Program-made: the position numbers and the translations under genes
In this document: one piece after another, positions 8,916 to 15,362 of the stretch
Position numbering within the stretch: the first letter of the stretch is position 1
Layout: each line of letters begins with the position of its first letter
The notes under the pieces: model-generated
The model's input: the letters and a program-made list of their open reading frames with translations, nothing else
Databases searched by the model: none
Told to the model about the DNA's origin: nothing
DNA from: an uncultured Eubacteriales bacterium
GTDB lineage: Bacteria > Bacillota > Clostridia > Christensenellales > QALW01
Assembly (NCBI GenBank): GCA_900552055.1
Contig: URYI01000038.1
Location: 1-15,362, forward strand
Reading direction: 5' to 3'
Length of the DNA stretch: 15,362 nt

Positions 8916-9590
8916 ATGTTTAAGATATTAGTGGTTGAGGACGACCAAGAGCTGAATAAGACGGTATGCGTATATCTGAACCAATTCGGCTATGAAGCGA
9001 CGGGCTGCCTGAATGCTTCGGAAGCATATGACGCAATGTACGGCGGCGCCCCGTTTGACTTGATCATTTCGGATATAATGATGCCCGGCACTGACGGTAT
9101 AATGTTTGCGCAGTCCGTCCGCGAATTAAACAAGGAGATTCCCATACTGTTTATGACGGCCAGAGATGATTTTGCCTCAAAGCAGCGCTCCTTCAAGGCG
9201 GGAATAGACGATTATATGGTAAAGCCCATTGACCTGGACGAGCTGCTGCTGCGCATTGAAGCGCTGCTGCGCCGGGCCAGGATCGCTTCAAGCAAAAAGC
9301 TGGCCATAGGCTCTCTGGTGCTGGACGCCGAGGAACACACGGCTTATTTAAAGGATGAAGAGATTCCTCTGACTGTGAGAGAATTCAATCTGCTTTTCAA
9401 AATGCTGTCCAACCCCAAGAAAACCTTCACCCGCTCCCAGCTGATGGATGAATTCTGGGATATGTCCAGTTCCTCCGGCCCCCGCACTGTAGATGTCTAT
9501 ATGACTAAGCTGCGGGACAAATTTTCCGGCTGCGATGATTTTGAGATTGTCACCGTACACGGCCTGGGCTATAAGGCGGTAATAAAATGA
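8916..9590 (+). CDS. OmpR/PhoB-family response regulator
   Basis: This DNA-binding response regulator has 224 residues. The receiver domain (about 1-118) shows the acidic pocket E8-D9-D10, phospho-acceptor D53 in ISDIMMPGTDG, T81 and K102 (VKPID). A winged-helix effector domain follows (about 125-222), with the typical LTVREFNLL and RTVDVYMTKLR segments and the closing VHGLGYKA. AAGGAGGT precedes the ATG by about 6 nt. The stop overlaps the kinase start by 4 bp (ATGA), so the two are translationally coupled and surely a pair. The regulated genes are not evident; the downstream membrane protein or the operon itself are candidates. Confidence 0.95.
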   Translation: MFKILVVEDDQELNKTVCVYLNQFGYEATGCLNASEAYDAMYGGAPFDLIISDIMMPGTDGIMFAQSVRELNKEIPILFMTARDDFASKQRSFKAGIDDYMVKPIDLDELLLRIEALLRRARIASSKKLAIGSLVLDAEEHTAYLKDEEIPLTVREFNLLFKMLSNPKKTFTRSQLMDEFWDMSSSSGPRTVDVYMTKLRDKFSGCDDFEIVTVHGLGYKAVIK

Positions 9591-10666
9591 AAAATACAGA
9601 CAAAAAACAAGGCTGGCTGTTTTCAGTCAGGCGATATTTTGCCTTTTTTCTGCTGACAGCATTTATAATAAGCTGCTGCATGATGCTGTTTCTGAATCTT
9701 TTGGCCGATTCATCCGGAATGGATTTTTCTAAAGAATATATAGAATACGCCGCCAAAGCGACATTTTTAAATGTAATTTTTCTAAGCCTGATTTTTACAA
9801 TTATTGATGGAATCAGACGGAAATTTATGGTTGAGCGCCCGGTCAAAAAAATAGTTAAGGCGGCCGAACAGCTGATGAAGGGAGATTTTTCAGTGAGAAT
9901 CCCTTCTTTTGGCAGTGCCAGCGATTTTAATGTTATAGCTGATTATTTTAACAAAATGGCCCAGGAGCTTTCGGGCGTGGAAACCCTGAGAACGGATTTT
10001 ATCGCAAACGTGTCCCACGAATTAAAAACTCCTCTGGCAGTAATTCAGAATTACGGCACAATGTTTATGCAGCCTGAGCTTCCAAGCGAAAAGCGAATGG
10101 AATATGCCCGCGCTGTTACAGAAACTTCCCGCCGGCTGGCCCATTTAATTACCAACATTTTAAAATTAAACAAGCTGGAGAATCAGCAGATTTATCCCGC
10201 GGCCCAAAACTACGATTTAGGCGAACAGCTCTGCGAATGCTTTTTGGCCTTTGAATCTGTCTGGGAAGAGAAGGGGCTGGAAATTGAAACAGACATAGCT
10301 GAAGGGATAACTGTTCAAGCAGATTCCGAACTGCTGGCGCTGGTATGGAACAATCTCTTTTCCAACGCCGTTAAGTTTACTCCCCCAGGCGGCAAAAATT
10401 CTCTTTCTCTTAAAGCTGAAGGGGATTACGCCGTTATACGGGTATCAGATACCGGCTGCGGCATCCCGCCCGAAGTAGGCAGGCATATATTTGAAAAATT
10501 TTATCAGGGGGATACCTCTCACGCCTCCCAGGGCAACGGCCTGGGGCTGGCGCTTGTAAAGAGGGTTATGGATATAGTAGGCGGAGATATTTCGGTAAGC
10601 AGCACAGTCTCAAAAGGCAGCACATTCACGGTTAAGATAAGGAGAAGCCAGCTTGAAACATCTTAA
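9587..10666 (+). CDS. sensor histidine kinase with two transmembrane helices and HAMP domain
   Basis: This 359-residue membrane kinase is the partner of the preceding regulator. It has TM1 at about 17-39 and TM2 at about 57-76, with only about 17 residues between them, then HAMP (about 78-130). The dimerisation/phospho-acceptor region has H144 in NVSHELKTPL. The ATPase domain has an N box (NNLFSNAVKF), G1 (DTGCGIP), F (FEKFYQG) and G2 (GNGLGLAL). The tiny external loop puts it with intramembrane-sensing kinases, which often rely on a membrane partner rather than binding a ligand themselves. The gene overlaps the regulator by 4 bp and the next gene by 14 bp. All catalytic motifs are intact. 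Confidence 0.95.
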   Translation: MKNTDKKQGWLFSVRRYFAFFLLTAFIISCCMMLFLNLLADSSGMDFSKEYIEYAAKATFLNVIFLSLIFTIIDGIRRKFMVERPVKKIVKAAEQLMKGDFSVRIPSFGSASDFNVIADYFNKMAQELSGVETLRTDFIANVSHELKTPLAVIQNYGTMFMQPELPSEKRMEYARAVTETSRRLAHLITNILKLNKLENQQIYPAAQNYDLGEQLCECFLAFESVWEEKGLEIETDIAEGITVQADSELLALVWNNLFSNAVKFTPPGGKNSLSLKAEGDYAVIRVSDTGCGIPPEVGRHIFEKFYQGDTSHASQGNGLGLALVKRVMDIVGGDISVSSTVSKGSTFTVKIRRSQLETS

Positions 10667-11561
10667 AAAGCTTATGCACGCACTTTTCTTCCCCCCTGCG
10701 GCCGTTGTGCTTGCATGCGCGCTTCTTTCATCCATACTGCTTGTCCTTGCCTTTACCGTTTTTCCTCCGGAGTATCCCTTAAATTATGCCTCCTATCTGT
10801 TCTCGGCATATTCCCTTACCATTCTGTGCCTAAAAACAGCGCCCGTTTTCAGCAAATTAAAAGCACTGCTGAAACGGAACAAATATATAAAACGCTTTTT
10901 CGAGGACATTCCCTACAGGCTGAATGTGTCCCTGCATGCGTCCCTTGTTATAAACCTGCTGTATGCCGGTATGCATGCCTTTTCGGGATTATATTACCAT
11001 TCAATATGGTCCGGGACGCTATCTGCCTATTATATTTTTCTTACACTTATGCGCTATCTGCTGGTGCGGCATATTCATAAAAACGGCTTGGGCAGCAGCC
11101 TGACAGCCGAATTAAAAAGGTACCGGCTGGTCGGGTTAATCCTGATTTTGATGAATATGGCGCTTGCGGGCGTAGTAATACTGGCGCTCCGGCACAACTA
11201 CAGCTTTAATTACGCGGGTACCCTCATCTACGTTATGGCGATTTACGCCTTCTATATTACCGTTATGGCGGTAATAAATATTATCAGGTACCGCCAGCGC
11301 CAAAGCCCGGCCATGTCGGCGGCGCGCGCCGTTAACCTGACGGCGGCGCTTGTTTCCATGCTCGCGCTGGAAACCGCCATGATAGCCCAGTTTAACGACC
11401 AAAGCACTTCTCCTTTTTTCCGGGAAGCAATGATAGCGTTTACCGGCGGGGCTGTATGCACCGTGGTTGTGGGAATGGGAATTTTTATGGTTGTGCATTC
11501 TTCCAAACAGCTGAAAAAGCTGGGCAAAGATAATACCCAATTCAAAAGCAAGCCGGAATAA
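10653..11561 (+). CDS. eight-helix integral membrane protein co-transcribed with the two-component system
   Basis: I do not recognise this 302-residue family. It has about eight predicted membrane helices (roughly 15-37, 44-62, 92-112, 119-138, 159-179, 188-211, 226-246, 259-281), a basic cytosolic stretch at about 67-83, and a Lys-rich C-terminus. It has no ATP-binding motif and no long external domain. The start is TTG at 10653, with AAGGAG 9 nt upstream inside the kinase gene, giving a 14-bp overlap and tight coupling. Because the kinase has almost no external loop, this protein could be the sensor partner or the operon's output; neither can be decided from sequence alone. A strong terminator closes the operon. 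Confidence 0.8.
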   Translation: MKHLKKLMHALFFPPAAVVLACALLSSILLVLAFTVFPPEYPLNYASYLFSAYSLTILCLKTAPVFSKLKALLKRNKYIKRFFEDIPYRLNVSLHASLVINLLYAGMHAFSGLYYHSIWSGTLSAYYIFLTLMRYLLVRHIHKNGLGSSLTAELKRYRLVGLILILMNMALAGVVILALRHNYSFNYAGTLIYVMAIYAFYITVMAVINIIRYRQRQSPAMSAARAVNLTAALVSMLALETAMIAQFNDQSTSPFFREAMIAFTGGAVCTVVVGMGIFMVVHSSKQLKKLGKDNTQFKSKPE

Positions 11562-11616
11562 AAGCCATTTTATAAAAAAGCGCAGGCAGGGCCCGCGCCT
11601 CAGCTTCTGAATCCGC

Positions 11617-11656
11617 AGCCGGCTGGACAAAAGTTCTCGTCCAGCCGGCTTTATTT
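11617..11656 (+). terminator. intrinsic terminator of the two-component operon
   Basis: AGCCGGCTGGAC (11617-11628) and GTCCAGCCGGCT (11639-11650) form a perfect 12-bp stem with a 10-nt loop, followed by TTTATTT. It lies between convergent transcripts, but only the plus-strand side has a T tract. Confidence 0.92.
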
Positions 11657-11708
11657 CAAAAATTCAGCCGTTTATAATTTAGAATGTGCAAACAGCGCCT
11701 TTCCAGCC

Positions 11709-12578
11709 TTAAAACAGCATGGAAAGCGTGCCCAAAACAATCAGAATAAGCCCAATTCCTGATTTTACAGAAAGCTTTTCATGAAACACAAAATAGGAAA
11801 ACAGCACCGTAACCAGAATGCTTAATTTATCAATAGGCACCACCACGCTGGCCGGGCCGTCCTGAAGCGCGCGGTAATACAGGAGCCAGCTCGCGCCCGT
11901 GCTCAGGCCCGAAAGCAGTATAAAGCCCAGCTCCCTCGACGGGATTTCTCTGACGGCATGAGTTTTTTTAGTTATGGGCACCATTGCCCAGGCCATTAAT
12001 AATACTACGCCTGTGCGTATGGCCGTGCCCAAATTGGATTCCACGCCTGAAATCCCTATTTTGCCCAAAATAGACGTCAGGCTGGCAAAGACGGCCGAAC
12101 CGGCGGCATAAAGCAGCCAGCGCTTATTAGCGCCGGCGCCGCCCTCTTTTGGCGATACATCCTTTTTTTCAATCATTAAAAAAGTGCCGGCCGCTATAAG
12201 GACAATACCTATGCCTCCAAAATAGGTGATGCTCTCATGCAGAAAGATAAAAGCCAGCAGCATAGTGAGAATCACGCTGGATTTATCAACGGGCACCACC
12301 TTATTTATATCCCCCAGCTGCAGAGCCTTAAAATAGCAGAGCCAGCTCGCGCCGGTAGCCAGTCCCGAAAGAATAAGAAACAGCCAGGTTTTCCCGTCAA
12401 TATCCTTCAGCTGCGCCTGCGAGCCCGTTAAAAGCACCATGAGCCAGGAAAAAGCCAGGACCACAATGGTACGCACGGCGGTCGCAACAGTTGAGTTGGT
12501 TTTTTTAATCCCGCATTTAGCCAATATAGCAGTAATCCCTGCAAAAAAAGCCGAACCAAACGCACATACTACCCACAT
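11709..12578 (-). CDS. EamA/DMT-family transporter (10 TM)
   Basis: This 289-residue inner-membrane transporter of the drug/metabolite superfamily has an unknown substrate. It consists of two EamA repeats of five helices (about 1-137 and 150-289). The halves remain strikingly alike: each has an Ala/Gly-rich first helix ending at a Lys-Gly-Ile, an RT-V-VL segment, a SGL-TGASWL motif, a VVP-DK motif and a FHE or LHE before the last helix. This shows origin by duplication and fusion. The start is ATG 12578, with AAGGGG 8 nt upstream; a GTG nine bases earlier is too close to that site. It lies downstream of, and in the same direction as, the TetR gene (259-bp gap), so TetR might influence it. Confidence 0.9.
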   Translation of the reverse strand: MWVVCAFGSAFFAGITAILAKCGIKKTNSTVATAVRTIVVLAFSWLMVLLTGSQAQLKDIDGKTWLFLILSGLATGASWLCYFKALQLGDINKVVPVDKSSVILTMLLAFIFLHESITYFGGIGIVLIAAGTFLMIEKKDVSPKEGGAGANKRWLLYAAGSAVFASLTSILGKIGISGVESNLGTAIRTGVVLLMAWAMVPITKKTHAVREIPSRELGFILLSGLSTGASWLLYYRALQDGPASVVVPIDKLSILVTVLFSYFVFHEKLSVKSGIGLILIVLGTLSMLF

Positions 12579-12630
12579 TAAACTCACCCCTTAAAACAGC
12601 ATACCGCAATGCATGCGGTTCAAATGCAGG

Positions 12631-12714
12631 GCGCAGCCCCGCCCGCAGCGGTTTCCCCTACGTTTCTGCTTACATGCGCAGCCCGCAGCGGTTCCCCCAC
12701 GGCCCTGCCTGCAT
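12631..12714. repeat. two degenerate tandem repeats of about 40-45 bp
   Basis: GCGCAGCCC...GCAGCGGTTTCCCC...GCTTACAT (12631-12675) is followed at once by GCGCAGCCCGCAGCGGTTCC...GCCTGCAT (12676-12714). TGCATGC motifs lie on either side. The block sits in the gap between the transporter and TetR genes; the rest of that gap is AT-rich and includes a possible minus-strand TATAAT at 12766-12761. Confidence 0.55.
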
Positions 12715-12837
12715 GCACAGTGCCAATAAAATTATTATTCAAAACAGTTTGCTCCTATCCATTATATTAAACCGCCCGTTTTGGCCTTTTATGCAGGTCC
12801 GCCGCATATTTTTCTCATGATTCCATAATAAACAAAT

Positions 12838-13413
12838 CTACTGCCCTTTAACCACGCTGGACATACCGCCGCAAATTAATTTTTCCGCAATGTCTATTAA
12901 TTCCTCCAGCGAGAGCTTTTTGCCGTCCTCTACCCATTGGCGATATAATATAGTGGAATTAGCGCCGTAATAGGCAAAAACCAGATTTTCCTCATATTGG
13001 TTCATCCCGAAGGCGCCGCGGTTAGTTTCCCTTCGGTAATCCATAATCCTTTTATTTATCTTTTCCCATATGGGCCTGTAGCTGCCGCTGCACATAAGGC
13101 GCTCATGCAAAAGGGGCATATTGGCCGCATGCTCGAAAAACAGCCTGATAAGGCCGCGTATATCATTCATGCTGGCATAGGACACCTTCCGGCTGATAAA
13201 ATTCTCCGCTATCTCCTGCTGAAGCTCTTCCAATAAATCATCCAGACTGCCGTAATGCAGATAAAAGGTTTTCCGGTTGATCTGAGCCCTCTGCGTCAAT
13301 TCCTTTATGGTAATTTCATCATAATCCATGTCGCAGATCATCTGTTTAAATGCATTATGAATGGCCTCTCTTGTCTTTATTACCCGCAAATCCTCATTTT
13401 TTCGCTTTTCCAA
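12838..13413 (-). CDS. TetR/AcrR-family transcriptional regulator
   Basis: This 191-residue protein has an N-terminal TetR helix-turn-helix (about residues 10-57; TIKELTQRAQINRKTFYLHYGS carries the recognition helix with the typical FYLHYGS end). A helical ligand and dimerisation domain follows, most like the TetR_C_33/DUF-type C-termini common in Firmicutes. The start is a TTG at 13413, with GGGAGAG about 8 nt upstream and no better ATG near. It is divergent from the truncated oxidoreductase gene, and four CCTCATA half-sites lie between them, so it probably controls that gene and itself. The ligand is unknown. Confidence 0.88.
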   Translation of the reverse strand: MEKRKNEDLRVIKTREAIHNAFKQMICDMDYDEITIKELTQRAQINRKTFYLHYGSLDDLLEELQQEIAENFISRKVSYASMNDIRGLIRLFFEHAANMPLLHERLMCSGSYRPIWEKINKRIMDYRRETNRGAFGMNQYEENLVFAYYGANSTILYRQWVEDGKKLSLEELIDIAEKLICGGMSSVVKGQ

Positions 13414-13432
13414 TGTTTTTCTCTCCCTTTAC

Positions 13433-13457
13433 GCCTCATAAACTGAAAATATGAGGC
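13433..13457. promoter_or_regulatory. candidate TetR operator, site 1
   Basis: GCCTCATA (13433-13440), nine bases, then TATGAGGC (13450-13457): a perfect 8-bp dyad just upstream of the TetR ribosome binding site. This position would block TetR transcription. Confidence 0.6.
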
Positions 13458-13486
13458 ATAATACACATATCCCTTTATATAGACCA

Positions 13487-13515
13487 TTGACTGGCCTTTA
13501 CCGGTTTATTATAAT
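13487..13515 (+). promoter_or_regulatory. strong sigma-A promoter for the oxidoreductase gene
   Basis: TTGACT (13487-13492), exactly 17 bp, then TATAAT (13510-13515). The hexamers are 5/6 and 6/6 matches. The leader is about 130 nt long. Confidence 0.8.
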
Positions 13516-13520
13516 ACAGC

Positions 13521-13558
13521 CATGAGGAAAAAGCAACACAAAAGAAATAAACCTCATA
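13521..13558. promoter_or_regulatory. candidate TetR operator half-sites, site 2
   Basis: CATGAGG (13521-13527), just past the -10 of the rightward promoter, and CCTCATA (13552-13558) repeat the half-site of site 1 in inverted orientation but 24 bp apart. It could be a second, weaker operator or a looping site. Confidence 0.4.
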
Positions 13559-13592
13559 TCTGCATTTAAATTAACTGCAAATAATCAACGTC

Positions 13593-13627
13593 AGCGTACA
13601 AGGGATAACGCGCAGCCCTTACACGCT
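13593..13627. repeat. family I remnant, copy C
   Basis: AGCGTACAAGGGATAACGCGC matches the left end of copy A with one difference. The rest is missing; instead CCCTTACACGCT (13616-13627) pairs with AGCGTACAAGGG (13593-13604) with two mismatches, giving a small hairpin. It lies in the transcribed leader, 24 nt before the oxidoreductase start. Confidence 0.6.
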
Positions 13628-13651
13628 AACAACTGAAGCTGGGAGGGAATT

Positions 13652-14203
13652 ATGAAAGTTTTACTGGTAAACGGCAGTTCAAGAAAAAACGGCTGCACAG
13701 GAACCGCGCTTAAAGAGATTGAGCGCTCTTTAAAGGAGGAGGGAGTGGATACCCAAATACATTTTATCGGCAACCAGGCGCTGCCTGACTGCATAGCCTG
13801 CCGCAAATGCAGGGAACTGGGAAAATGTATTTTTGACGACCAGGTAAATGAATTTACCCAGCAGGCCAAACAGTGCGACGGGTTTGTATTTGGTTCCCCT
13901 GTTTATTTCGCGCATCCCAGCGCCCGCCTCCTAACCTTTATGGACAGGGCCTTTTATTCAAACGGAGGCGCTTTTGCATTTAAGCCTGCGGCCGCTGTTC
14001 TGAGCGCCCGCAGAGCCGGAACAACCGCTTCCTTTGATGTTATAAACAAATATTTTACTATCTGTTCCATGCCCGTTGTATCCTCCACTTACTGGAACCA
14101 TATTTACGGCCAGCAGCCTGAGGAGGCGGCAGAGGATAAAGAAGGGCTTATGACCATGTATACCCTCAGTTTACAAGGAACTACACGCCTCAAAACGGGA
14201 TAA
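13652..14203 (+). pseudogene. NAD(P)H-dependent FMN reductase (flavodoxin fold), 3' end lost
   Basis: The intact part is a flavodoxin-fold oxidoreductase that uses FMN and NAD(P)H. MKVLLVNGSSRKNG (1-14) is the phosphate-binding loop, CIACRKC (48-53) a conserved cysteine motif of this Clostridia group, and GSPVYF (81-86) the flavin-contacting loop. Family-like sequence ends about residue 172 (GLMTMYTL). Members normally continue with about 35-40 more residues, beginning with a GRNMA-like segment. Here the frame instead runs into repeat copy D and stops at 14203 after unrelated residues. GGGAGGG precedes the ATG, and the promoter, RBS and TetR-type operators are intact, so the break is probably recent. 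A truncated protein may still be made. Confidence 0.7.
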
Positions 14204-14433
14204 TTTCTTCATTTTCTGCGTTATCCTCAATCAGCGTACTCCCAGTACGCCTTCTTCGTCTGCCTTGAAAATGAAGAAATTCTCTCCGTTTGAGGTCTCC
14301 AGAGTCAGAAGGCATAAAATTTGTGCCATGCAAGGCGCTTGAACGACATGTACCGGGCGTACATGGAGCGAAAGCAACGCAGCAGGACGCATATTTTATG
14401 CCTTCTGTCCGTCTTCCTTGTAAACTGAGGGTA
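14161..14433. repeat. family I structured repeat, copy D, with 20-bp outer inverted repeat (cloverleaf-like)
   Basis: Three nested pairings are visible. The outer arms, taccctcagtttacaaggaa (14161-14180) and its exact complement (14414-14433), form a perfect 20-bp stem. Module 1 arms of 29 nt (14188-14216 and 14267-14295) match perfectly in their inner 15 bases and imperfectly beyond, around GCGTTATCC (14218-14226) and TTCGTCTGCCTTGAAAA. Module 2 arms CAGAAGGCATAAAAT (14306-14320) and its exact complement (14393-14407) enclose CATGTAC-CGGGC-GTACATG (14347-14365). Both inner modules carry boxes shared with copy A. As single strand it would fold into a three-way junction. No transposase is encoded. 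Confidence 0.85.
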
Positions 14434-15299
14434 AGGACGAGCTTAAAATCCTGGAGCGGGAAATTCAATTTGCCCAAAGCAATTATAAGCCCATATGGGA
14501 TATAATATCCGAAGGAATAAGCAGCCTGAACAAGTTGGGGTGGGTGCAGCTGCTGGACGAGCAAAAACAGAGCAACCTGGCTTATTACTATATTCTGCAC
14601 ATTTTTGCCACCGGAATATATACCGCCCTGGCACAAATAACGCCTGACAGCGAAACTTTCCCCCAGCGTCCGGACGGGGGCAGCTGGATAGCCGTCGGAC
14701 ATCGTTATCCGGAAAATTTTGACTGGGCCTCTTATAAAAAAAGGGAATATTCTTTTGGCGGAGAGCGGAGAGCCTATTGGGAAAACTTTTTAAGCGCCAA
14801 GAGCATACATCTGCATGTATATGATACCCAGCCCAATTTAAACAAATATGAGCACGGACCCGTAGAGATATATGACGATAATTTAAGCAAGCTGCTCTAT
14901 ATAATTTATAAGGGCATCCCCTTTGAAGCTACCGGTTTCAACGCGCTGTTTTTAGAGGATATCCCCCATCTGGCTGAATGCGGAATCCTTCGGATGCAGA
15001 ACGGGCGGCCCTGTCCGGCAGTTCCAATTATATCAAAGGCGCAGTATGAAGAAACGGACGGCCTGCGTTTGCTTTATGCCCAAAAGCTGGCCTCCTGGCT
15101 GGACGCGCCCATGCGCGGAACCCTTCCTGAATGCAAATATGAAATTCCCAGGCATTTAGAGGGCCGCATAGCTAAATTCCGCCAGTACCAATTTTATGAT
15201 ACTGTAATGGCCGTTATAAAAGAGGCGGCCGCCAGAGGCGATTTCCTCAAAAATACAGACTCCCCAGCGCCTATGGTGCTGGTTGTGGACCAGGATTAA
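14424..15299 (+). pseudogene. 3' part of an unrecognised gene, 5' end missing
   Basis: The frame is open from the right arm of copy D (after a TAA at 14421) to the stop at 15299, about 291 codons. There is no ATG with a ribosome binding site; the first usable start is a TTG at 14535 with no Shine-Dalgarno. The translated sequence is coding-like from its first residues (KDELKILEREIQFAQ), before any start, which indicates a lost 5' end. I do not recognise the family. It is soluble, rich in aromatic residues, and has notable segments PDGGSWIAVGHRYPENFDW, a YWENFLSAK helix and HLEGRIAKFRQYQFYD. It is not the missing end of the flavodoxin-type gene. A ligand-binding half of a regulator is possible but is a guess. 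Confidence 0.55.
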
Positions 15300-15326
15300 T
15301 TTTCCGGCATTAGATTGTAAGCCCCA

Positions 15327-15362
15327 GGGCGGGGGGCGGCTCTTAGCGGCCCGTAGGGCCGC
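15327..15362. repeat. GC-rich hairpin-plus-box repeat, right copy (family III)
   Basis: Read on the minus strand, GCGGCCC-tac-GGGCCGC (a perfect 7-bp stem) is followed by one base and AAGAGCCGCCCCCCGCCC. The box matches the left-end copy except for one extra C, while the hairpin sequence is entirely different. The repeat runs up to the last base of the window and may continue beyond it. Confidence 0.6.

Noticed and set aside
14161..14433. Classical insertion sequence
   Set aside because: There is no transposase frame, the element is only 273 bp, and no target-site direct repeats are visible.
14190..14702. Minus-strand open frame over repeat copy D and the right-hand gene
   Set aside because: It is a shadow of the coding strand plus repeat sequence, with no supporting start signal.

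Overview
The window looks like a piece of a Clostridia-type (Firmicutes) chromosome. The signs are Gram-positive ribosome binding sites (AGGAGG-like), extended -10 promoters (TGCTATAAT), a perfect HrcA/CIRCE operator in front of groES-groEL, TTG start codons, intrinsic terminators, and many oxygen-sensitive-type or Clostridia-type families. Base composition is intermediate. I cannot name the genus. The odd length, and related GC-rich repeats in opposite orientation at both ends, suggest this may be a whole contig that broke at repeats.

Layout, left to right. (1) 1-1030: a GC-rich hairpin repeat, an AT-rich small coiled-coil gene of unknown function (minus strand), and a dCMP deaminase (minus). 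(2) 1200-3300: the groES-groEL heat-shock operon with promoter, CIRCE operator and terminator, transcribed away from the deaminase. (3) 3300-4050: gene-free, holding a structured repeat (copy A) and a promoter. (4) 4050-7784: an intracellular GH20 beta-N-acetylhexosaminidase, a LysR-type regulator and a 4Fe-4S aldo/keto-reductase-like protein, each apparently with its own promoter. (5) 7785-8915: 1.1 kb without a convincing gene, rich in hairpin repeats of two families and ending in a promoter and long leader for the next operon. (6) 8916-11561: a tightly overlapping operon of OmpR-type response regulator, histidine kinase and an eight-helix membrane protein. (7) 11709-13413, minus strand: an EamA/DMT transporter and a TetR-type regulator. 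(8) 13414-15299: an operator-rich divergent region, a truncated flavodoxin-fold NAD(P)H oxidoreductase gene, a 273-bp cloverleaf-like inverted-repeat element, then the 3' part of an unrelated gene.

The most unusual content is not protein-coding. Three separate repeat families share one design: a conserved block next to or inside a hairpin whose arms differ from copy to copy yet remain complementary to each other. Family I (GGATAACGC / GCGTTATCC boxes) occurs at about 3384, 8611, 13593 (remnant) and 14161, with one possible decayed copy at 3784. Family II (a 31-nt loop starting AATARCAGA) occurs three to four times between 8098 and 8373. Family III (hairpin, one base, then AAGAGCCGCCCCC) lies at both window ends. 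Family I copy D sits exactly between two broken genes, which ties this family to a local rearrangement, a deletion or an assembly join.

Most genes look like ordinary chromosomal functions: protein folding, nucleotide supply, amino-sugar breakdown, redox, signalling and efflux. The likely regulatory pairs are HrcA-CIRCE on groESL, TetR on the divergent oxidoreductase, the kinase-regulator pair with its membrane partner, and possibly the LysR protein on the downstream reductase.
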